Positions 15,381 to 21,853 of a DNA stretch of 35,736 bases are shown here, one piece after another. Position 1 is the stretch's first letter. The number at the start of each line of letters is the position of its first letter. Under the pieces are notes generated by a model, which saw only the letters and a list, made by a program, of their open reading frames with translations, was not told the origin of the DNA and did no database searches. Source of the DNA: Intestinibacter sp. (GTDB taxonomy: Bacteria; Bacillota; Clostridia; Peptostreptococcales; Peptostreptococcaceae); contig NZ_JALEXO010000132.1 in NCBI RefSeq assembly GCF_022780145.1, positions 1 through 35,736 of the forward strand, in the 5' to 3' direction. The position numbers were made by a program, and so were the translations under genes.

Positions 15381-15944
15381 ATGAGAAACTCTAATGCAAA
15401 TAAAACAATACTCTTCATAGAAAAGAAAAAAGAGTTTGAAAACAACAAAGACAATAATTGTTTTAACGTTAATAATAAAAAAATTAGAGAAAAAAACGAT
15501 AAAATTATTTCATTCTCAAGTTATAAACGACTAAAATTCAAAAAAAATCATACCAAAAAAGAAAATAACTTAAATATCGATAAAATCAAAAAAAGGGTTT
15601 TTTTAATTGTAATTGTAACTTTATTTTTACTTATGTTTGCTACAACAGCTATGAAGCAAAAATCATATAGTCAAACTACTTCTAACACATTTGTAGCTGA
15701 AAGCGCTAAAATAGGAGCTACTGAGAGCTCTACTTATAAATCAATAGTAAAAAGAGTTGTCGGAAAATACACAAATAGTGGTTATAGCGTAACCGTATCT
15801 GAATTACATAAAAATGGAAATCTAGTATATGCTCGAGGGTATTTTGATGTTCCTAATGAAGGAAAGATCAATTACGATTTAATTTTAAAAAATGACTCTC
15901 CAACTTCTTTGATAATAAATGGAAATGAATATATAAAAAAATAA
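15381..15944 (+). CDS. Single-pass membrane protein of unknown function (187 aa)
   Basis: Unrecognised. The first 70 residues are very basic and Asn/Lys-rich and should stay in the cytoplasm. A single membrane segment covers about 73-90 (VFLIVIVTLFLLMFATTA). The extracellular part (about 95-187) is a small compact domain with strands (YSVTVSELHKNGNLVYARGYFDVP, INYDLILKND) and ends in a short Lys tail. The topology resembles small clostridial envelope or sporulation proteins, but no family is claimed. It has its own weak promoter and a strong terminator, so it is a one-gene unit. An AGGGGGC site precedes the ATG. Confidence 0.75.
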   Translation: MRNSNANKTILFIEKKKEFENNKDNNCFNVNNKKIREKNDKIISFSSYKRLKFKKNHTKKENNLNIDKIKKRVFLIVIVTLFLLMFATTAMKQKSYSQTTSNTFVAESAKIGATESSTYKSIVKRVVGKYTNSGYSVTVSELHKNGNLVYARGYFDVPNEGKINYDLILKNDSPTSLIINGNEYIKK

Positions 15945-15946
15945 TT

Positions 15947-15988
15947 AAAAAAGAGAAATGACTAAATTAATGTTCATTTCTCTTTTTT
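15947..15988. terminator. Bidirectional terminator
   Basis: Fifteen-bp stem (AAAAAAGAGAAATGA with its complement) flanked by A and T runs, so it works in both directions. It serves the 187-aa gene on plus and the 68-aa repeat-protein gene on minus. Confidence 0.88.
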
Positions 15989-15992
15989 GTAT

Positions 15993-16199
15993 TTATTTTT
16001 TCACATTATTTTTTACTGCTTTTCCTACGTTTTTTCCTGTTTGCAGAGTTTCTTTGGCGATAGAACCAACTCCATCTAAAACATCTTTGCCTATTGTCCC
16101 TACTCCATTTATGACCTCTTTACCTATGGAGCCAACGCCATTTATAAGCTCCTTGCCAACATCTGCTATAGGACCTGTAATTTTTTTCATAATATACAC
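15993..16199 (-). CDS. Small 11-residue-repeat amphipathic protein (68 aa)
   Basis: Unrecognised protein made almost wholly of an 11-residue repeat. Units read LINGVGSIGKE, VINGVGTIGKD, VLDGVGSIAKE, then a diverged TLQTGKNVGKA and a basic tail. Hydrophobic, Gly and Lys/Glu positions recur with the 11-residue period, which favours an 11/3 amphipathic helix of the kind seen in LEA-like, synuclein and apolipoprotein proteins that bind lipid surfaces. That functional analogy is inference. AGGAG lies 4 nt before the GTG at 16197-16199 and 13 nt before the ATG three codons later, so the GTG is slightly preferred. It converges on the 187-aa gene through a shared terminator. Confidence 0.7.
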   Translation of the reverse strand: MYIMKKITGPIADVGKELINGVGSIGKEVINGVGTIGKDVLDGVGSIAKETLQTGKNVGKAVKNNVKK

Positions 16200-16283
16200 T
16201 CAACTCCTATGATTTAGCTAACCAAAATCATTTTATATATATTATGATTTTACTGTAAATTTAGTTACTAATTTACAAATAAA

Positions 16284-17213
16284 TTACAATAATTCAATAG
16301 CCTTGTCGATATCGATCATATTTTTTTCATATAATCCATATCCCATAAAAGACGATGTAGCTATCTTTATATCTGCTATATCTGATATTTTTTTATATTG
16401 TTCAGAATTCTTTATTTTAAACAATGTATCTTTCAATTTGTCGTCTACATTGCTTTGATTTCCAAATATGTATACGATTTCTATTTTATCAGAGAAATCA
16501 ATATTTAATTCTTCATATGGATATAAAAGACCTAGCATTGTTTTAACCTTGTATATTTCCTTTAAATCGTCTTTTAAGTGGTTTAGGTACTCTTCATTAT
16601 ACAAGAAGTCTATTATATCACTTAAATTGCTTAAAATATCTTCTGGTGTCTTTAAATGGTTATCTCCGTAGTACATTTTAAATAAAGCCAAATCTAAATT
16701 ATTAGTATTTGTATTATCTACACTCCATTTAACACCTACCATATCAAATAAGTAATTATTTAGACATCCCCTGTATTCTATATCGCCTATAAAGTAATCG
16801 CTTTCCTTACCGATAAGGCCGTAATTATTTTCTTTGGCCACAATATGCTTATATTCTCTCTCACCACCATCTGGCATTTCTATCTTCATCCACAAATCCA
16901 TTTGTTGTTTTATTTTAGGTATATAGTCGATTAATTTATTTGCCTTAGATACGCTGTCGATTCCAGTTATACATTCAACTACTACACCTTGGCTGTTTTC
17001 TGATTTTATATAATTTTTATCAAAATAACCGTTATATAAATTTTCTCCTGCTTCTTTGATTTTTAGAAGGCTTCCACCTCTATAGTAAATATTTATACAA
17101 TCCTTTCTAATCTCCATAGCCAATGTAGTATCCGATTTTACGTATTTTAAGATGTTTCTTAAAACTCCGTCTTCCAAATCTCTAACAAAATTATTTGATA
17201 TTATTCTTTCCAT
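16284..17213 (-). CDS. Unknown 309-aa protein
   Basis: Not recognised with confidence. It is a soluble alpha/beta protein. The N-terminal region (LRNILKYVKSDTTLAMEIRKDCINIYYRGGSLLKI, about 20-55) has a strand pair with a conserved-looking YYRGG turn. A middle part (about 110-170) contains DYFIGDIEYRG and a C-terminal part reads DKIEIVYIFGNQS. The alternating strands with acidic residues hint at a nuclease-like or nucleotide-binding fold, but I see no complete catalytic set and claim none. The ATG has AAGGGGTGA upstream. It is a single gene, with a long A/T inverted repeat about 75 bp upstream. Confidence 0.75.
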   Translation of the reverse strand: MERIISNNFVRDLEDGVLRNILKYVKSDTTLAMEIRKDCINIYYRGGSLLKIKEAGENLYNGYFDKNYIKSENSQGVVVECITGIDSVSKANKLIDYIPKIKQQMDLWMKIEMPDGGEREYKHIVAKENNYGLIGKESDYFIGDIEYRGCLNNYLFDMVGVKWSVDNTNTNNLDLALFKMYYGDNHLKTPEDILSNLSDIIDFLYNEEYLNHLKDDLKEIYKVKTMLGLLYPYEELNIDFSDKIEIVYIFGNQSNVDDKLKDTLFKIKNSEQYKKISDIADIKIATSSFMGYGLYEKNMIDIDKAIELL

Positions 17214-17288
17214 AAAATCACCCCTTCATTATAATGCATAGGAAAAATTAGCTTTTATCATATAAGCTATATATATATTCTATCACAA

Positions 17289-17348
17289 TTTTATAATTTT
17301 ATTTTAATTTTATAAGGCTTTGATTAAAATTAAAATAAAATTATAAAA
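17289..17348. repeat. Perfect 24-bp inverted repeat with 12-bp spacer, all A/T arms
   Basis: Arms at 17289-17312 and 17325-17348 are exact reverse complements made only of A and T, with a 12-bp spacer (TAAGGCTTTGAT). It sits between the terminator of the SH3-3D gene and the 309-aa gene. Confidence 0.9.
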
Positions 17349-17350
17349 CG

Positions 17351-17376
17351 AAAAAGGTGTGCTTTTAAAGCACACC
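17351..17376 (-). terminator. Terminator of the SH3-3D gene
   Basis: Stem of about 9 bp built from GGTGTGCTTT and its complement around a very short loop, followed on the minus strand by TTTTTCG. Confidence 0.88.
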
Positions 17377-17384
17377 CAACTTGG

Positions 17385-18176
17385 CTATTTTAATAATTGT
17401 ATTGTTATATTTCTAGAACCCCAATTTCTACATTGTGATTCGCTATTCATGTAAATATCTATTATATTTCCTTTTATTCCGCCTCCACAATCTTCTGCTA
17501 CGAAGACTTTGTCAAGCTCTTTTATGTAAACTTTTGTTCTGTATGGTATTACCTTTGGATCTACTGCTATAACTCCATATCTAGCTTTTGTTCCAAGTGC
17601 TGTATATCCACCACCTGTATATGCAACGGCTCTTACTTTAAGAGATTTTTGAACTTTATATCCTTTTACAGTCTCTTGACTTGAAGATGTTGTTCCTGTA
17701 GATACGTATTTTTTACTTACCCAACCGTATTTTCCATTGTATTTTATTTTATACCAACCGTTTTTTGTTTGATATATAGTGACCTTAGCGCCTTTTTTAA
17801 GTGAACCTATTTTCTTATAGCTTGTAGAAGCTCCACTTCTTACATTTAAAGAATTAGCTGTAACTGTTCCTTTTTTAGTAGTTGTAGTAGATGAAGCTTG
17901 TGAAGCTTTAGATACGTATTTTTGACTTACCCATCCATTAGCTCCATCGTATTTTATTTTATACCATCCATCTTTTGCGTCGTATATATTAACTGTATTT
18001 CCTTTTTCTAATGAGCCTATTTTTCTGTATTTTGTAGAAGCACCGCTTCTTACATTTAAGGAACTTGCTGTAACTGTACCTTTTTCGCAACTTGCAGCAT
18101 CGATTGGAGTTGTTACTCCTAACATAACTATAAATGCACTTATTATAGCCGTAGTTTTCGCAAATTTTTTAATCAT
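17385..18176 (-). CDS. Secreted cell-wall protein: two SH3b domains and a C-terminal 3D domain
   Basis: A 263-aa exported protein. A signal peptide covers about 1-27 (basic KKFAK, hydrophobic core, cleavage after DAA). Two bacterial SH3 domains follow at about 33-93 and 101-159, each with TASSLNVRSGAST-type or TANSLNVRSGAST-type starts and a GWVS-KYVS end, and they bind peptidoglycan. The C terminus (about 170-263) is a 3D domain with AVAYTGGGYTALGTKARYG, AVDPKVIPYRTKVYI and GNIIDIYM; its three Asp residues form the active site shared with MltA-type lytic transglycosylases and YocH/Sps proteins. It probably remodels peptidoglycan outside the cell. WalR-like boxes upstream suggest control by the WalRK cell-wall system. 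Confidence 0.93.
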   Translation of the reverse strand: MIKKFAKTTAIISAFIVMLGVTTPIDAASCEKGTVTASSLNVRSGASTKYRKIGSLEKGNTVNIYDAKDGWYKIKYDGANGWVSQKYVSKASQASSTTTTKKGTVTANSLNVRSGASTSYKKIGSLKKGAKVTIYQTKNGWYKIKYNGKYGWVSKKYVSTGTTSSSQETVKGYKVQKSLKVRAVAYTGGGYTALGTKARYGVIAVDPKVIPYRTKVYIKELDKVFVAEDCGGGIKGNIIDIYMNSESQCRNWGSRNITIQLLK

Positions 18177-18197
18177 AAATTTTCCCCCTAAATTTTA

Positions 18198-18203
18198 ATT
18201 ATA
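18198..18203 (-). promoter_or_regulatory. -10 element of the SH3-3D gene
   Basis: Perfect TATAAT on the minus strand, placed so that transcription starts just upstream of the AGGGGGAAA ribosome site. The hexamer at -35 (ACTAAA) is poor, consistent with a promoter that depends on an activator. Confidence 0.55.
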
Positions 18204-18213
18204 TTTATATAAT

Positions 18214-18230
18214 ATTACATTTTAGTAACT
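18214..18230 (-). promoter_or_regulatory. WalR-like box overlapping the -35 of the SH3-3D gene
   Basis: Minus strand AGTTAC-N5-TGTAAT, against consensus TGTWAH-N5-TGTWAH: the second half-site is perfect and the first has one mismatch. Confidence 0.45.
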
Positions 18231-18254
18231 TTTAAAACCCCCTTTTTAAAAAAA

Positions 18255-18282
18255 GTTACATCGTTGTTACTTTTTTGTAATT
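18255..18282 (-). promoter_or_regulatory. Array of three WalR-like half-sites upstream of the SH3-3D gene
   Basis: On the minus strand AATTAC, AGTAAC and TGTAAC follow each other with 5-bp gaps, a strict 11-bp period. The last is a perfect WalR half-site and the middle one has one mismatch. Periodicity over three half-sites is less likely to be chance than one box. A further partial pair (TGTTAC-N5-AATTAC) lies at 18348-18364. Confidence 0.45.
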
Positions 18283-18425
18283 TTTCATTTAGGTTAAAAA
18301 TGCATTTAAAGCTAGTATTTTCAATAGGTACAGTTTTTTTCATTTTTGTAATTTTTTTGTAACAATTTTTTTAAATTTTTTTGATGTTTTTTCTTTTTTA
18401 ACTGTTTTTAAATCAAAATCTAACT

Positions 18426-18464
18426 AAAAAAATCCATAGTAGAATCGATTAAAACTACTATGGA
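18426..18464 (-). terminator. Terminator after the XdhC-type gene
   Basis: Perfect 10-bp stem (TCCATAGTAG with CTACTATGGA) and a 12-nt loop, followed on the minus strand by seven T residues. It ends the molybdenum-hydroxylase gene group. Confidence 0.92.
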
Positions 18465-18471
18465 CTATAAA

Positions 18472-19518
18472 TTAAATTCCTTCTAATAATACGGTCATTA
18501 TTCCTCCGCATACCATACCTTCTTCTTCAGCTGCTTCTCCTCTCATATCTATAAGCTCTACCTTAAAATCATCTGTACCTGCCATATTTGCTGCATCTAC
18601 TATTATTTTAGCCTCTGCACATCCTCCACCGATTGTCCCTATTATATGTCCACTATCGTACACTATCATCTTGCTTCCAGCTTTTCGAGGGGTAGATCCC
18701 TTTGTAGATATTACAGTTACAAGAGTCATCTTTTGGTTTTCAATTGTAGCCAAAGCTTCTATGACCTCTTTGTTTATTTCTGAAGAATTATTTGGTTTTG
18801 AGGATTTCTTTTCGTCTCTAACGCCGCCAAGTCTCTTGACCTTTATAAGCTCAGCTAATATAGCTATAGCTATCTCTTCAGGAGTTACAGCTCCTATTTC
18901 TAAACCTATTGGAGTGTAAATATTTGCTAGCTTTTCCTTAGAATAGCCCTCTTCTATTAATTCCTGTTTCATCATTTTTACTCTTCTTCTTGAGCCTATC
19001 ATACCTAGATATCTCAATTCATCTAGCGGTAAAATATGTTGCAAACAGAATTTATCATATCTATGACCTCTTGTTACTATTACTACGAAATCGTCTTCGT
19101 TTATATTTAAAATCTTGAATATATTTTCAAATGAATCACATATTACGTTTATATTTTCGCCAAATCTTCCTTTATTAGCAAAATAAGGTCTGTCGTCTGC
19201 AACAGTTACGTTAAAACCGACTTTAGATGCAAACTGGCAAAGATGATATCCTACATGTCCTGCACCTAATACAATCAGCCTGCTCTCTCTTTTAAAAACC
19301 TCAATCAGCATATTTTGATCTTCATCGATTTGAATATTTTTTATAAGGTTCTTTTCCTTAGCTTCATTTGCGTATTTTTGAGTTTCTTCATCTAATTCAT
19401 CGAATTTATACGCATTTTTTTCAATTTTCTTACTTTTTAAATTGTATTTTGTTACAATGGCTACTTCTTCGCCCTTATTTAGATCTTCTAATACTTTTTT
19501 GTATATTTCAGCGCTCAT
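18472..19518 (-). CDS. XdhC/CoxI-family molybdenum hydroxylase maturation factor
   Basis: A 348-aa accessory protein. XdhC relatives bind molybdenum cofactor, help its sulfuration and insert it into hydroxylases. Here a Rossmann domain (GAGHVG at 85-90) comes first. The conserved XdhC_CoxI block comes after it, with GSTPR (274-278), GGGC (297-300) and Cys337 in GMVCGG. In E. coli-type XdhC that block precedes the Rossmann domain, so the order is reversed. A similar arrangement is, as far as I recall, common in Clostridia. It has its own promoter 138 bp behind yqeB, suggesting separate control. A GAAGGTG site precedes the ATG. Confidence 0.9.
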   Translation of the reverse strand: MSAEIYKKVLEDLNKGEEVAIVTKYNLKSKKIEKNAYKFDELDEETQKYANEAKEKNLIKNIQIDEDQNMLIEVFKRESRLIVLGAGHVGYHLCQFASKVGFNVTVADDRPYFANKGRFGENINVICDSFENIFKILNINEDDFVVIVTRGHRYDKFCLQHILPLDELRYLGMIGSRRRVKMMKQELIEEGYSKEKLANIYTPIGLEIGAVTPEEIAIAILAELIKVKRLGGVRDEKKSSKPNNSSEINKEVIEALATIENQKMTLVTVISTKGSTPRKAGSKMIVYDSGHIIGTIGGGCAEAKIIVDAANMAGTDDFKVELIDMRGEAAEEEGMVCGGIMTVLLEGI

Positions 19519-19546
19519 CTTTACACCTTCTTTACTAAAATTTTTA

Positions 19547-19571
19547 AATTTGTCAGGATTTTAGACAAATT
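19547..19571. repeat. Inverted repeat in the xdhC-type leader, possible operator
   Basis: Eight-bp arms AATTTGTC and GACAAATT around a 9-bp spacer, located just downstream of the promoter start. The 9-bp word TTAGACAAA occurs at 19561-19569 and again at 19597-19605 beside the -10, so a repressor could contact both. The regulator is unknown. Confidence 0.45.
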
Positions 19572-19590
19572 AAATATCTCTATAATAAAT

Positions 19591-19619
19591 AGTATATTAG
19601 ACAAAAGCTGAAATTTCAA
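19591..19619 (-). promoter_or_regulatory. Sigma-A promoter of the XdhC-type gene
   Basis: Minus strand -35 TTGAAA (19614-19619) and -10 TATACT (19591-19596), spacing 17 bp. These are the same hexamers as the rpsB promoter. Confidence 0.8.
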
Positions 19620-19656
19620 TAAATTTTATATTTTTGATTGGAATAGTCAAGATTTA

Positions 19657-20472
19657 TTATTTCCACAAGTCTATACCCTTTTTACAGCACATACTCAATA
19701 ATGCTTCTAAAACTCCTCCAGCTATACATCTAGCTTTATCCGATATTTTATAGCAATTTTGCAATTCTTCTTTTCTAGGGTCAATGTCGGCTATTTTAAG
19801 CCCTTTTTTGACATAGGATTTATCGTAAATTATACCTCTTAAAATTCCATCTAGTGTTGCATATATATTTTGTCCGTTTACTTTAGCTATGACTTGATTT
19901 TTTTCGACATAATCGCCAATTTCGCTTATATTATCTATGATTCCTTCTGCTGGAGAATGGATTACCCTCTCCTTTGAATACCCTTTTATATTTCCAGGAA
20001 TCCCAGTATCCTTCTCTGCAAATCCCTCGTATATAATCCTTCCTAAATTGTGTCCTCTCTTTGTCTCTATTACGGCATCTACATCTTTTCCAACTTCAAA
20101 TCCAGGTCCTAGAGCTATTGTGACAGGAGCCATATCTATTTTAGTTCCGATATTTTTTTTAGCTATTATTGCATCTACCAAAGCTACTGGTTTTATTTGC
20201 TTTAAGATTTCGCAGCTTTGATCTACAAAAAGCGGAACATATCCTTCTCCTAAAAGAGAGTGCATATCATCTATATTGTCTGTCAATTTGCACTTGACAC
20301 CTTCTACCTCCATCTCACCTTCAAATACTGCATTGCAAAATGATACAGTTCTTCTTATAGCAGTGGGATGGCTTGTTTCAAGCGCTATTACCTTTATATT
20401 ACATCTATTTAATTTATGAATAACTCCTGTTGCCAAATCTCCCGCTCCACGAACTACGACTATATTATCCAT
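19657..20472 (-). CDS. yqeB: Selenium-dependent molybdenum hydroxylase system protein YqeB (EF2563 family)
   Basis: A 271-aa member of the YqeB/EF2563 family, which co-occurs with selenium-labelled molybdenum hydroxylases. The N terminus has a Rossmann-like VVRGAGDLATG. The centre carries AKKNIGTKIDMAPVTIALGPGFEVGKDVDAVIETKRGHNLGR, and the C-terminal half a biotinyl/lipoyl-like beta barrel (about 175-235). The exact biochemical step is unknown; the family is thought to help build or insert labile Se on the Mo centre. It follows yqeC by 28 nt. Together with mocA and yqeC it marks the adjacent hydroxylase as probably selenium-dependent. Confidence 0.93.
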   Translation of the reverse strand: MDNIVVVRGAGDLATGVIHKLNRCNIKVIALETSHPTAIRRTVSFCNAVFEGEMEVEGVKCKLTDNIDDMHSLLGEGYVPLFVDQSCEILKQIKPVALVDAIIAKKNIGTKIDMAPVTIALGPGFEVGKDVDAVIETKRGHNLGRIIYEGFAEKDTGIPGNIKGYSKERVIHSPAEGIIDNISEIGDYVEKNQVIAKVNGQNIYATLDGILRGIIYDKSYVKKGLKIADIDPRKEELQNCYKISDKARCIAGGVLEALLSMCCKKGIDLWK

Positions 20473-20500
20473 AATTATTTTCCTTTCAATCTCTATTTAA

Positions 20501-21244
20501 TTATATATTTTTATAACTTGTAAAAATTACATTTATATCAAAATTTTGACATAAATCAGCTATTTTTTTACATTTTCCTAAATATTTTTCACTATCTACT
20601 TTATTTATTACTACTTTATATTTACAGTTTACATCTTTTTTAAGTCCTTTTTTACTTGTAGCTATTTTGACTATATCTTCAATTTCTATATTTTCATCTA
20701 CACTTTTTTGTAGAAAATTTGCCACTGAGTCTGGTCTATGACATACATCTTTTATTTTTTTACCTAAGCAGTCAATTCCTATAATTCCAATCACTAAATT
20801 CGTACTTTTGATTATCACCGGTTCATTTTCTCTAGGCACCTTAAGAGGCAGTCTCTTAGAACCATCGCCTTCTATAAGTACATTATCACAGATAGAAATA
20901 GCTTTTTGTAGTAAATCAAAATCTAAGCATTTTATCTTATAATCGCTTTCTTTTTTACCTATTTTGATTAAATTGCTAGTCTCTAAAATTTGCTCAATTT
21001 TCTTTAAATCGCATTCGTCTTCTACTAAAACAAAGTCCTCCTCTAATGCCATATGTGTAGTTGTAGTTACAATTGTCTTTCTATTTAAATTAGATATCTC
21101 CTCTCCCAATCTAAACATCGTGCTCGTCTTTCCTCCGGCACCTACTATTGTTATTATCTTGTCCTTTTGTATATCTATTTCTAGAGCTTCTATCAAGCTG
21201 TTATTTTCTATTATTTGATCGTCTTTATAAGAATAAATTTTCAT
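20501..21244 (-). CDS. yqeC: Selenium cofactor biosynthesis protein YqeC
   Basis: A 247-aa putative P-loop NTPase of the YqeC family (TIGR03172). The P-loop is GAGGKT at 35-40 inside TIVGAGGKTSTMFRLG. Further conserved stretches are TTTTHM, LIEGDGSKRLPLKVPRENEPV and CHRPDS. It is genetically tied to selenium-dependent molybdenum hydroxylases, while the reaction is not proven. The gene lies 7 nt after mocA and 28 nt before yqeB in one operon. Confidence 0.93.
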   Translation of the reverse strand: MKIYSYKDDQIIENNSLIEALEIDIQKDKIITIVGAGGKTSTMFRLGEEISNLNRKTIVTTTTHMALEEDFVLVEDECDLKKIEQILETSNLIKIGKKESDYKIKCLDFDLLQKAISICDNVLIEGDGSKRLPLKVPRENEPVIIKSTNLVIGIIGIDCLGKKIKDVCHRPDSVANFLQKSVDENIEIEDIVKIATSKKGLKKDVNCKYKVVINKVDSEKYLGKCKKIADLCQNFDINVIFTSYKNI

Positions 21245-21251
21245 CTACGAA

Positions 21252-21824
21252 TCAATCCTCCAACTGCTCCTTGTAATCTATATCGATTAACTCTTTTTTA
21301 TCATAAACCTCAAATACAAACAAGTCCTCTAAATTATTTAAAATTATCTTTTTTCCACCCTTATCGCCTTCTAAATTCATCAAATCGTCTTTATATTTTT
21401 TCGTGAAAATAGTTGGATTTAAAAGAACACCGCCACTACTTACACAACCTAGATTTTTGCCGCTTTTTATAAATCCATCTATAAATCTGTCTAGGGTATC
21501 CTCTGTTATATAAGGCTGATCACAGACTATAAACATATAACAATTGTTATTGGAATTTGAAACTCCCAGCTTTATAGACTGGGATATTCCAAATTCACTA
21601 TTTTTGTTTTTTACGACTTTTATATCTTTATTTTTTAAATCATTTATTATTTTTTGATATTTTGTGACAAATATTATCTCTCCTATATATTTACATTTTT
21701 TCTTTAAATTTATCAATTTTTCTACTGTGTACAAATACATAGGTTTACCATCTATTTCATATAACAATTTATTTCCTTTAAATCTCTTACTATTTCCAGA
21801 AGCTAAAACTATTACACTTAACAT
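21252..21824 (-). CDS. mocA: Molybdenum cofactor cytidylyltransferase (MocA type)
   Basis: A 190-aa nucleotidyltransferase that would attach CMP to molybdopterin, making the cytosine dinucleotide cofactor used by xanthine-dehydrogenase-family enzymes. The N-terminal loop LASGNSKRFKGNKLL is a variant of the LAAGxSxRxGxxK signature. VCDQPYI supplies the Mg-binding Asp, and GDKGGKKI lies near the C terminus. It sits directly behind the molybdopterin subunit and ahead of yqeC. MocA and MobA are close relatives, and the operon context favours MocA. Confidence 0.9.
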   Translation of the reverse strand: MLSVIVLASGNSKRFKGNKLLYEIDGKPMYLYTVEKLINLKKKCKYIGEIIFVTKYQKIINDLKNKDIKVVKNKNSEFGISQSIKLGVSNSNNNCYMFIVCDQPYITEDTLDRFIDGFIKSGKNLGCVSSGGVLLNPTIFTKKYKDDLMNLEGDKGGKKIILNNLEDLFVFEVYDKKELIDIDYKEQLED

Positions 21825-21853
21825 AATTTCTTCCTTTCAATAGCTAAAAAATC

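Noticed and set aside
17221..17240. TATAAT motif at 17228-17233 as promoter of the 309-aa gene
   Set aside because: It is so close to the ATG that the transcript would start within the ribosome site, and there is no -35 at a proper distance.
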